Shown piece by piece: positions 24,990 through 35,400 of a stretch of 64,000 bases of DNA. The stretch comes from Dicyema japonicum. Lineage: Eukaryota; Dicyemida; Rhombozoa; Dicyemidae. Under the pieces are notes generated by a model, which did not search any database, had not been told where the DNA came from, and saw nothing but the letters and a program-made list of their open reading frames with translations. The translations under genes were made by a program, and so were the position numbers. Location of the stretch: the NCBI GenBank assembly GCA_011109175.1, contig RDEW01000001.1, positions 2,049,485-2,113,484 on the forward strand, given 5' to 3'. Numbering within the stretch: the first letter of the stretch is position 1; the number at the start of each line of letters is the position of its first letter.

Positions 24990-25870
24990 ATCCTATCAGC
25001 TGAGTCCAGCACAACACAAAGACAAAACTTGCCCCGATGTAACAAAATTTATAAAAGAACAAGAAGAGCTACACATATGACCGCAACTCATCGAGGCCTC
25101 CACTGCTACTCGCCGCACTTCTCCTTCGGTGACGGTCGTTCTTGGCACATTTCCAGGGAGCACGAATGGGCGGTAATCTGCCGGGGACATGGATGTTTTC
25201 GTCTGAGCTGTTCGAGCACTTCATGTGTGCGGCCAGGACAGAATCGTCGCTGGCAACGACGCATAACGTTGCTCGGACGTCGCCTTCCAATAGCTTACGA
25301 TTTACTCTCTCCGAGTTTGTACGGGCTTCTCAAAAAACGGAGGATTGGCATCAGGGTGTTTTGGTTTCAGAACTTCCGTCTTGGTGAGGGAATGTATATG
25401 GAAAAACTTCATGTTCGAGGAAAGAGAGTTCCCACGTGTCGCAATTTTTCTTGTGTTCCGTTGATGTTCTTTTGACTTGATGAATGGAATTCCAAGTACG
25501 AGCGGGGCGAAACTGAGGAGTTTGAGTCAGGCCCTTGGTCGTTGGACGTGAGTGCGTCGTCAATTCCTGAAGCCAGGCATGTAGCTGCGGGGATCCGGAC
25601 GGACCTCGGGATCTTGATTGGAATCTTCCTGCCTTTCCTTTGCTAGGACAAGAAGAGGAAGTCCGTATCGTTGAGATCCAACGGCTCATTTGATTCGACG
25701 GGCTCGTTTGAAATAATTGTCTATGTTTTCCGACCAGTGCCAATGCAGACGCTGCGGTTCCATAGGCTGAGCGAGCATTCAGCCCGCTGAGATATCTTTA
25801 TACATCCGTGGTGGAAAAATCGGCGCAAGACGAGCAGAAAGCCTATACTTTCGTGTATTATTTCAAGAAA
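24990..25870 (-). mobile_element. PHD/RLE retroelement, N-terminal fragment
   Basis: Minus strand EGDVRATLCVVASDDSVLA and SAASSSGGLDELRSYV match LEDDVLAALRVITSDDTVLS and SFAASSGGGLEGLRPG of the 33029-35839 element. The upstream open frame (25743-25351) is Ser/Arg/Pro-rich and of unknown function. It stands tail to tail with the preceding RT part, so these are separate insertions. Confidence 0.65.
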
Positions 25871-25974
25871 TACCTGTCAGTCATTCTCAAGGGCAAGTAC
25901 TAACTAAACTTATTATTAATCCCGCGATGTATATTTTTGATCTTTTTATATTATATTATTATATATACTAAGCT

Positions 25975-26280
25975 GGCATAGTGGTTAGGTGTCGGGCTAA
26001 AGTGACTTAGGTTACGGGTTCGATTCTCGCTGCTGTTCGCCTGGTGGAAGGTTCCACGCATCTACGATGCTAAAAAGGCTTGACGAGTGACGTCGTCATC
26101 AGTGGACTCTCACTGCGGAACTGGATTGTTTAGAAAGGATTCACACACAAGAAAAAGAAAATAGAAGTTAAGATCATTCCTTGGATCTACGATTAGTTAA
26201 AATTAACTGTTCTTAAATAAAGTGTGTGTCCTGCCTATGCGGAGCTAATACCACGGCTCCGTGAAAAAGGCTGTTATTAT
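25975..26280 (+). mobile_element. tRNA-derived SINE, full length
   Basis: Head resembles a tRNA: A box GGCATAGTGGTTAGG at the start and B box GGGTTCGATTC at 26016-26026, 41 bp apart as in tRNA promoters. An unrelated body follows (GTGGAAGGTTCCACGCATCT), then the tail CCTATGCGGAGCTAATACC and TTATTATTA. Flanked by the 11-bp duplication TATACTAAGCT (25964-25974 and 26281-26291). RNA polymerase III transcription is expected from the boxes. Mobility probably depends on L-A, whose tail it shares. Confidence 0.9.
26016..26026 (+). promoter_or_regulatory. Pol III B box of SINE
   Basis: GGGTTCGATTC matches the GGTTCGANTC consensus. The A box is at 25975-25989. Confidence 0.75.
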
Positions 26281-26291
26281 TATACTAAGCT

Positions 26292-27130
26292 CTTTTATCA
26301 CAACCATTCTTATTTTCGGAGATAGAGGTGAGGGATACAATACATTCCGCAAAAACTACATACTCCCACGGACCAGACAACATTCCTGTTATTTTATTAA
26401 AAGATTTTGGAGACGGGGGAGTTACTTTTCTAACGTCGGTTTTCAAGAATTCGATTAACCAGAATGTGATACCATTATTATGAAAACAGGGCACTAATAT
26501 GGCCAATACTAAAACCAGGAAGACTTAGAGGTGATCCAGCGTCTTTTAGACTAGTGTTACTATTCCTGGAGAGGCTTGTGCTCGGGAGAATAAAAGAATT
26601 TTTATCTGAGAGGCCTTTTCAACATGGATTCAAAAATGATAGATCCACGTCTACATACTTGCAAACATTGACCGACTTCATTCGAGTCGGATTCACAACC
26701 AAGCCGAGACACTTTATAACAGTGCTCTGCTTGATTGACATACATAAAACTTTTGACTCGGTCTCGAAGAATATTATATGAGAAAAATATTTCAATCGGA
26801 GATCCCAGGAAAGCTAAAGCTTTGGATCACAAACTTCCTAAGTGGACGAAGGGGACGTGTTTGCCTCGGAGGTCTGAAATCAATCTCACGTCTCCTCCCA
26901 ACGGAGTCCCTCAAGGATCTCCTTTATCCCCTGCTCTGTTTAACCCCTTTCTGGCTGATCTCCCGACTCTTGAATCTGATAATGATGTTCTACTTTCCTA
27001 TGTGGATGATATTGTGCTCGTCGCTTATTAGCGTGCTGAGAGGAAAGGGTAGGCCGGGGGTGGGGGGTAGGATTTTAGGCAGGATCCTTTTGACGGAAAG
27101 TATAAGTTGGTCAAATTAATCCAAAGAGAC
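26292..27130 (+). mobile_element. jockey-like LINE RT fragment
   Basis: Broken plus-strand frames give the RT order: LWPILKPGRLRGDPASFR, FQHGFKNDRSTSTYLQTLTD, PRHFITVLCLIDIHKTFDSV, FLSGRRGRVCLGGLKSISRL, NGVPQGSPLSPALFNPFLAD and LLSYVDDIVLVAY (YVDD box). The same family recurs at 41600, 55500, 58300 and 62930. Confidence 0.8.
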
Positions 27131-27539
27131 GATTCCATTTGACGTTAATCTGCTCCAAGGTATCTTCTGAGTCCAAAAGTTCTTAAGTCCGCCAGATTAA
27201 AGAGTTTATGGGCGCGTTTTTTTGCATTTTTTGACATCTTAGCAAAATGGAGTTTTTTAACCCAAGAATACCAATAGTTACTTAAATCAATTATGTGATC
27301 TCGACAGCCTCAATCAGATTTCTCATCTTCTTGTGCGCTTTCTGGGATCCAACGCAGCTTCTCTGTGGACGGGATGATTTGGGGAATAGAAATTGGAGAG
27401 AGGTGATGCATACCCTTTTCATAAGACATGTCTTAGCTGTGTAATGTTGGGAGTTGCACTGTCTGCACAGGGCAGCAAATCTCTTCTTATTTTGTCTGAT
27501 AAGGTCTTCAAGTGATTAGGCGATTAGTTTTTATAGTTT

Positions 27540-28290
27540 GCCGAGATTACTAATAATAGTGGATGTCAAGGACTGAATGTCGCTAATTTTTTTGTTTGAT
27601 CGTTCAGGACTCTTGTAGCCTCATCATCATAGTTATCAACTTTCAGCCCATGTCTATGCTCGATTATCATGCTCTCTATAGTTTTTTTAATTGTCATTGA
27701 TTGGATGTACGCCCTTGTAGAGACATCCATGTTGAGTCTTTCCATATAGGACTTGTAGTACTTTGTTACTACTCCATCCCATGTCAAAACAATCGGAATT
27801 ATTGTCACATTGGCCTTTTGAATTTGTGCTAGTTCTCCTGCCAGAAGGTCGTATTTGTGGAGTTTTTCCACTTCAACAAGTTTTAGCAAATCTTGGAAAG
27901 TGATCCCTACTTCTATTAGTATTTTTTCGTTTTTTGATTTATCGTGTACGAAAATATCAAATTTGTTATTTTTTAACTTGTATATCCGTTTGTAGTGTTG
28001 TATCGACCAGTATTTCAACTTTACTGTTTGAAATAATCGATTGTACTGTATGCGTCTTTACCCTTTTGGTTCTTTTTATTCCAAATTGACGACATAGTTG
28101 AATACATCTTACAACTTCGTTATGTCGCCGCATATATGCACCGCTAAGCATTCTGGTACAACGTGTAGCCAGGTGATCCACACTTTTTTTGGCCATACCA
28201 CAATGACTGCAATTTGCTTTCATCTCTTCAAAGAACAGATTCCGATCCTGTATCATGCATCACATTGCTTCAGACCTTGGACTATTGTTT
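27540..28290 (-). mobile_element. R4/Dong-like RLE-type LINE, C-terminal fragment
   Basis: Minus strand CCHC-like motif CSHCGMAKKSVDHLATRC, then GAYMRRHNEVVRCIQLCRQF, a one-frame shift, and KFDIFVHDKSKNEKILIEVG with the D and E/K residues of a PD-(D/E)XK restriction-like endonuclease, then IPIVLTWDGVVTKYYKSYME. Well preserved over about 240 codons. Text distinct from the PHD/RLE family. Confidence 0.75.
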
Positions 28291-28329
28291 CCCCAGTTAC
28301 CATTTAATTGATTCATCGATTTCAACATT

Positions 28330-28555
28330 CGTATTTTCAAAACACTTCAATATCATTGAATGAAGTAGTAGCGTCCCAGACCAAAGGTTTCCCCTCTTCA
28401 AATGGGAAAATTGTGATCCCATCGGGACGTTTTCCGTCTCCTCTGTCCAGGCCAACAGGTTCTAGTATGACTGGGTATCCCGCAGACTCCAGGGCTCGCT
28501 TGACAATTCCGTTGATCGCCTTGTGTCTTGGGAATCGTCCTGCACTTTTTTGACG
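28330..28555 (-). mobile_element. PHD/RLE retroelement, RLE-domain fragment
   Basis: Minus strand [40 protein letters not shown] and [10 protein letters not shown], the restriction-like endonuclease core (RH, KRPDG, WD). A diverged third subtype of the family seen at 29140 and 33029. Confidence 0.75.
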
Positions 28556-28559
28556 AGTT

Positions 28560-30480
28560 TATTCCTGAAGGCACGTAGATTGTCAGAAGCATTAATAATG
28601 CTCATCCCTTTCCCTTGAATTGAAAGCCTCAACTGGTTAAGACGATCGAAAATGTCAGCCAAATATGCCACAAAATAACAAAATTTGGAGATTTGAAACA
28701 ATCAAGTAGTTCAGAGTTTTTTTTCAAATAAAAAATTGTTCGATTTCAAGTCTGATAATTAAAAATCTTGTCAAAACACGACCTCTTGACAGCCATCTAA
28801 CATCGGTATGATACAAGAGAACAGTGGAGTCTGCATCATAATCAATGCATGATGCTTTGAACAGTCTATGATTCAAGACCTTCACGATTTTTACACATGA
28901 ATTTAAAACATCTTTTAACTTAGTCGGCAAAGACTTCGATACGAGTGCATGCCGATGAAGGATACAGAGAAAAACTGTTAAGAACTGTCCATGAAAATTG
29001 TCCCTATAATTTCCAATGGAATATCACGTTCATCAGAAAAAAGTCTTAATTATATGGAAAACATTTTTTGCAGAGGCTTCCGTTTCGAGGGGCTTCTGTT
29101 TCTTCCGCAATTAAATTTTACGAACAAAGCAAATTAGTTTTTTTTTTTTTTTAAGAACAAAAATTTATTAACAATAAAATATTATTTATTAACTATGGGG
29201 GAGAGCGGCTGCTGACATCACGGAGTAAGCGTTTCCGCGAATAACAGCGATACCAATTCTTTGCCTCAGCCAGACCGCTTCCCGCACGTCTTTCTTGCGG
29301 TGGGCCAATTTTCCCCCGATTTCCTTTAGGAAAGAGGCTGTAATACTTCCAGCCGCACCAGACGTCTCGATTGCTATCGGTACAAAACGGTAGCGGTCTC
29401 CAATTTCGCCATATTTTTTAATCTTGATTTTTTCGGCCAGATCGGCTGCCGATCCAGCAGACTGCGCCGAGCTGAGCATCATCGAGTTCGAGAAAGAATC
29501 CACAACAGTGCAGTCCCATACGAGCGATTTTCCCTCAGTGAACGGAAAGACAGTTAACCCATCCGGTCTTTTCCCATCTCCGCGGTCCAATCCCACAGGT
29601 TCCAATACTGCCGGGAAGCCTGCCGCTTCAAGAGCTCGCAAGACAATGTTGTTCATAGCAGCATGGCGGGGTGCTCTGCCCGCACTCCTTTTGCACGAGA
29701 GCGGGTGCAGCCCTTTGGCATCGACGATCCTTCCACAGCGACATTGGTGTTCGACGTAAACATCAGCTCCCAGGCGTTGTGCGATTCCAATCCGAATACA
29801 GTCATCGTCCAATAGGGTCCCCAGGGAGGAAGACGGGAGTGCATCCAGCCACGCTCCGCTCCCATGGTTGGCGGCGGACACGAGGCATGCAAGACGATGC
29901 TGGTTGGCCTCAGACTTTAGCACGTCGAAGATATTCTTGGAGTAAATATCATCCCAGTCACGTTGCCTCGAAGGATCGTTCGGCATATCCAAACCAGTTT
30001 CACACCATTCGCAACGAGCTTCGTCGAAGACTTTTTCCCAAGAGAGTCCGGTTGTAATACGTAGGATTTCTTGGACCAAAAGGCTTCCACTTGAGAGCGA
30101 TGACACATATGCTGGATAGGCGATCTCCAGCGCCGACCTGAGACCCGTTCCACCGAGGCGTGTAGGAAGCTTGCATTGGTTCCAACTCGGCGCATAGCAA
30201 ATTAGTTGAATGCAATTATCAACATGTGTAGATTCATCCAATTGGGTTGAAATCTTGATGCAAGAATTTTTATGTCCGAAACAACTTGTTTAAAAATATC
30301 ATCACAATTAATTCGATCTCAGATACAATTAATTGACAAAGAAATCTGCTGCAGTTTTCGAGAGGCGTCTGGACCCAGAATTGTTTTCACCATTTCCAAT
30401 GCACATGGCTTGATAAGAGTCTCTGCAATATATGTGGCTTCTTAGATTTCGCAACTTCATGTTACTTTGAATGATGCCAA
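28560..30480 (-). mobile_element. hAT transposon remnant (ZBED5-like), split by an RLE element
   Basis: Minus strand from 30480: YIAETLIKPCALEMVKTILG, KLQQISLSINCI and LDESTHVDNCIQL. It continues after the insertion at 29127 with FVRKI, LHRHALVSKSLPTKLKDVLN, LLYHTDVRWLSRGRVLTRFL (typical hAT VRWLSRG) and AYLADIFDRLNQLRLSIQGK. Frames are broken. Removing the inserted 29140-30195 plus one duplication restores the order. No termini identified. Confidence 0.8.
29140..30195 (-). mobile_element. PHD/RLE retroelement, 5'-truncated copy in hAT
   Basis: Flanked by the exact 12-bp duplication AGCAAATTAGTT (29128-29139 and 30196-30207). One open frame holds the C-terminal part: LPTRLGGTGLRSALEIAYPA, RIGIAQRLGADVYVEHQCRC (zinc Cys), [57 protein letters not shown] and a conserved tail ending SAAALPHS. 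An A-rich tail is at the 29140 side. The first 16 residues of the longer frame (MDESTHVDNCIQLICY) belong to the hAT host, not to this element. Confidence 0.9.
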
Positions 30481-30589
30481 AAGTAACGGTTTGTCAATGC
30501 AGATAAATCCATGCTTCGGAAGCGTTCCTTGGATATCGTGACCTTTTAGCCTTCAAATATTCAAGATCATTTCCTGAACGTCACGAAGC

Positions 30590-31335
30590 GAGTCCTGTCA
30601 ATGAAGGAGAGCAAAGAGCAGATCTGGAGATGTACAACCATCTGTGGTCCTAAGTGGAGTCCTCGAATTGACGTTAAGGTCATTTAGGACGATCATGTCT
30701 TCAAGGCCATTTGCAAAGAGTTCACCTCGGTTGTCGACAGACTGTGAAGTTAGCCACAAGGGATGACGAGCGTTGAGATCGCCACACATTAGTAAATTAT
30801 TCAGTCCGGAAAGGCGGAATATTTGGAGAACATAGGAAGTTGGACATGACCGTTGTGGAGGGGTTTACACATTGACCAACGTAATCCAGAAAGAAAGGAA
30901 TAGCTGGAACTTGATAGTGATCTGCTCCAAAGTAAGATCTGAGTTCAAAAAGTTTGTAACTTGAGGGCTTAAGTCAGTAAAGGCAATGCTGTTTCTTAAA
31001 ATAGTGAGTAAGACTCCACCGCGGCCTTTCTCCCGATCCTTACGGATCACCGTGTATCCGGGAAAGGAAGGTGTTGGAGTGGTTGGTGATAATTTGGATT
31101 CTCGGATTAGTCCAAAATTAGCGTTCATTTCTGGTAGAAGTGCCCGAAGTTCTAGGATCTTCCTTCTGATACCGTTCACATTGAGTTGTAGAATTTCCAT
31201 GAGGACCGGGATTGCTATCAATATCTCTACAAAACTTAAGTTTGGCACATAAGTCTGGGGAACCATCCCAAATGCAAGTCCATTTAGATAGGGAAGGAGA
31301 GAGACTCTTTTTGTTCTAATATTTGTCCACATTTA
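30590..31335 (-). mobile_element. jockey-like LINE endonuclease fragment
   Basis: Minus strand ILQLNVNGIRRKILELRALL, LIRESKLSPTTPTPSFPGYT (the E catalytic motif), KGRGGVLLTILRNS, then MCGDLNARHPLWLTSQSVDN and RTTDGCTSPDLLFA. One endonuclease in two frames. Confidence 0.8.
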
Positions 31336-32489
31336 GTTAATCAACAGTTACCCTGACGGAGTTAGATCAGTTGCGCATGACCCTCACTTTTTTCAAAAAC
31401 TAGGTTGCTGAGTCTGACAGCGTTTGGGTGAGTTGTTCAATAAACAACGTTGTGGCGACATTGATGTCACTCAGACAATTCAACCAAATCCAAGTATTCT
31501 CACATTGTTACTTTTATATTTCTTGGGGTGAGAATGACTCATTTTTTAATTTTGTATTGTCGGCCGATGAATTGTATGATTGTGGTCACACGTGTTATCT
31601 TGGGTTTATGCCCAATGCTTTTCCTAGACAATAACTCACCGTCTTCCCTAACTCTCGGAAATATTTACTCGTATTCGTGATTGATAAAACCCCATATTGT
31701 CCCATAGCAGATAGAACTCTTCTATGTTTCCAGGTTTAGATGCACTCGATCTAGCAGACAAAAGTTCGTATTTTGTCAATTCTGTGTTGATTGATGTAAT
31801 AACGTGAAGAGATATAATGTGTATAGCTTTAAGTAGGTTGGCTGAGTTTAGATTATCTATTCTTTATTCCACCAAAGATCACATTATATTTGCCCCCAAG
31901 GTGTCGATATATAAATTAGAGTATAGCTTCGTCTGCAAGATTTAGCACATTATTATCAGATTTCAGATTCCTGGACATCAAACAGCTTAAGTCTTCGGGA
32001 CGTGGAACCATGATTCATTTTAGGAATATAGTATGCCTTAGTTTAGCATAATCAAGGGCAACATAAAAAATCAGGTCAGATAAATATGTAGACATGACGT
32101 CAGCAACAATTCACCAAATTGACGGTGAAAAATTATCTAGATTCATGAGACGCTTAAATCATAAAGACGGGATACCAAAAGTATAGTTTTGGAAAAAAAG
32201 TTTTTGATAATGACTCTATACGTTGTTGCTGACAAGTTTTACTCATATCTTAGTCCTGGTTTCGCAAGAGTTTGGACTCACTAGAAAGTATTTTAATTGA
32301 TTTTTTTAAATGTGAAACTTGAGTTTTTACGGAAATTAATTTCCAAATTAATTAGTGGAGAAATTAGAATTAAACTAATTATTGATTGGTGGATTATTTA
32401 AAAATGTTGGAATATGAAACATGAACCCCAATAACGAAATTGATATCGAAGAAAAGAATCCAACCTGGAAAAGACTTTTTCTACAAAAT
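31336..32489. other. unassigned AT-rich region
   Basis: Short frames only (for example 31428-31634 on plus, Cys/Tyr-rich, no homology seen). It may hold the 3' exons or UTR of the prominin-like gene. Confidence 0.35.
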
Positions 32490-35400
32490 TATAAACTCTG
32501 ATACGCAAATTCGGAGCAAAATGCCACTCAAATTTATTAATTGTTGATTACAAACAAACAATTTGTTCGATGTCTGTAGGATAGATTCTATAAACTGATT
32601 CATAAAGTTATTTAATTCATGACGGACACTAAATTTTGAACTATCATAACTGTTAATCGAGCATTAATTCTATTGCACTTTTCAGATAAAAGGGCTGTAT
32701 TTCCACAATTAACATTCAAACTAGGAATAGGAGTTTTGACGTCTCGATCGGAAATTATTTCATTCTGAACATAAAAGATTATAAATTTTTTACAATTGGG
32801 TTTTGGCCCCCACATTGGAGAATTTTATCGACATATGGGATATTTTTTGAATAACACAATTCTACGACGAAAGGTTCAATGTGAGGACAAGCAACAGACA
32901 AAATCTAAGTTATCCCAAAACAGACCATAGGAACTCCCAAAAGTACACTTGACAAAATCAGAAAAATTAGAGACAGAAAAATTAAAATTCCTGAACAGCT
33001 GAGAATTATAAAGATTAAAATACAATTTTGTTATTATAAAAAAATTTTTTTTTTTAAACAAAATAATTTTTTTAACAATTAAACAAATGTCAGTTGAGGA
33101 AGCCTGCTGCGTGGATTGCGAACGAGTTCCCTCGGAGTATGGCTATTCCAATCTTTTGTCTTAGCCATAACCCTTCTCGTTGATCCCTTTTCTTTCTGGC
33201 AAGCAATCCTCCGAGTTCTCGCAAGAACTCAGCCGTCATTGGACCAACGGCTCCCGATGATTCGGTCGCAACAGGAGTAAATCGGTAGCGATCCCCGAGG
33301 CAAGAATATTTCTTGATTTTTAGGTTCTTCGCAGTCGAAGCAGCCGCTCCAGATGTCTGAACCGATTTAAAAATATTCGTGCTTGAGAACGTGTCTACAC
33401 AAGTTGCATCCCAGACCAAAGATCTTCCAGACGTGAAAGGGAAAAGGGTCATCCCGTCAGGTCTCTTCCCATCTCCTCGATCAAGACCCACTGGTTCAAG
33501 CTGTGCTGGGAAGCCTGTAGCCTTCAGAGCTCTGACGATCACATCGTTCAGAGCAGCATGACGTGGTCCCCTTCCGGCGCTTCTTCTGCAGGACAGCGGG
33601 TGCAATCCTTTCGCATCGACTGTTTTCCCGCATCGGCATCGGTGCTCCTGGCAAACGTCTAGTCCCAGCCTTTGTCCGATTCCAATCCTCATAGAATCGT
33701 CGTCCAAAAAGGTCCCGAGGTTTGGGCAAGGTATTGCACCAAGCCATGCTCCACTCCCTCTACTTGAAGCTGACAAAACAAGCCAGACGATGTTGATTTG
33801 CTTCTTTTTAAGGTCTTCCAAAATTTTGGAGCAGACAATGTTATCCCAATTACTTTGCTTTGTTGTGTCTTCGGGGATTTTGAGTCCGGACCCGTTCCAT
33901 TTCCGACAAGCTTCGTCAAATGACTCATTCCAGCGAAGTTCAATAGTGTTATTAAGGACTTGCCGTGTCAAATGTCTGCAGCTTGAGAGAGACGATAGAT
34001 ATGCCGGGTACGCAACCTCCAGCGCCGATTCTTCCGACACCCCCAAATCCAGAGGGAAGCTTACATTGTTTCCAACCAAGCTCGTCGAAGCGGACGTTAA
34101 TTAGTGACTCACAGTTTGCTTAAGAAATTTGTCAATCGAAAGTAGAATGTCGTATTGTTTGTAGCAGGGTGAACATCGGAGTATATATAAAAGCTTGGGT
34201 AGTCCGATGTTGATTCTCATCAGGATGAAAATCTGTGAGAGTCGAGACATGACATTCTTTTCGCGACGCATGTTAATTCTTCATTTTTGGAAAGCAGATG
34301 GTTCTTGAATTCATCTTCGCTGAGTGGGCATCCGAGGAAATATAATTTATCAACTGGCACAGTCGGGATTTCGGGAAGCAGTTCGTTAATAGACTCCTTG
34401 ATAGAGAAAAAGTTGGTGTACGGATATGAGACATTTATTAGCTCTGATTTGTTAACATTGATGTCCATGCCCAAATATTTTAAAGCGGGTAACGCTTTAC
34501 GTAATGAATTGTATGTTTCTTTGAACGATCCTCCAATTGTGGCATCATCGAGGTACCAAAGATTTAGCTGAGCATCAATTGATCTCACAACCTCATCAAT
34601 GGTCAGGGCAAATAAGAGAGGTCCGAGCGGATCTCCTTGTTGGACATCCGTTTTTGATTTAATAATTTCATTTTCAAAAACCAAAGACGTATCTTCCCCA
34701 TAGGATAATTGACAAGAGGGAAAAGCTTTGGAGCCCTCTTCCAACACGTTTTCATAATTTCATCTCTTCTGAGAGAATTGAAGGCATTCGTTATGTCCAA
34801 CTTGATTCCAATGCATTCATTTGAAATATTTTTCTGTGTGAAGAAACGCCTTGCTGCATGAACCGCAACCTCACATCCGTTCTGGATACTGTAGCATTGC
34901 GGAGAAGAGCAATTCTCTGGCATATTTTTGGATGTCGCCGTTAACCATTTTTCTGATTAGGTCCGTAATTGATTTGACAGGACAGCGTCAAGCTTACGAG
35001 GTGTAAGTGGACGTAAGGTCCTTAATATGGCCAGGACGTAACCCTTCCAAGCCTCCACCGCTGCTAGCGGCGAAGGAAGTTATTCCGTGGCGCACTTCGG
35101 ATTCGGTAATGATGATCTCCTGGGTTCCTTCAGGATTCAAAAACTTTTCATAGTCAGTCGGTGCATCTGGATGCTTTAGTATTAAGGTATTTAGGACCTC
35201 TGGGGTACAAGACAATACTGTGTCATCGGATGTGATAACCCGTAAGGCTGCCAGCACGTCGTCTTCCAGAAGTTTCCGGTTTACTCTCTCCTTTAGTTTG
35301 TTGTGGGCATCTTTGGTGAATGCTCCTCTGGTTTCGACCGCATTGGCAATAAGTGGCTGTTCAAGTATTGCGTGTATGTTATGACTGCCAAAATTCATTA

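Noticed and set aside
25975-26047. Candidate tRNA gene
   Set aside because: A and B boxes are present, but no acceptor stem closes around them. The same sequence continues into a SINE body and tail and is repeated at 37394, 37951 (inverse) and, truncated, 11386.
27540-28290. Microsporidian origin suggested by an R4-like retroelement text
   Set aside because: Similar retroelements are known to me from microsporidia, but SAS-6, TTLL, Integrator and prominin-like genes are not expected there. Horizontal spread between parasite and host remains possible but is not shown.
29424-29759. Plus-strand ORFs opposite the RLE domains (also 33379-33561, 57543-58031)
   Set aside because: Shadows of the minus-strand RLE frame. 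They recur wherever the RLE does and have no motifs of their own.
29189-30241. Single 350-codon gene starting MDESTHVD
   Set aside because: The first residues are hAT transposase and the rest is an RLE retroelement. 12-bp target duplications lie exactly at the junction.
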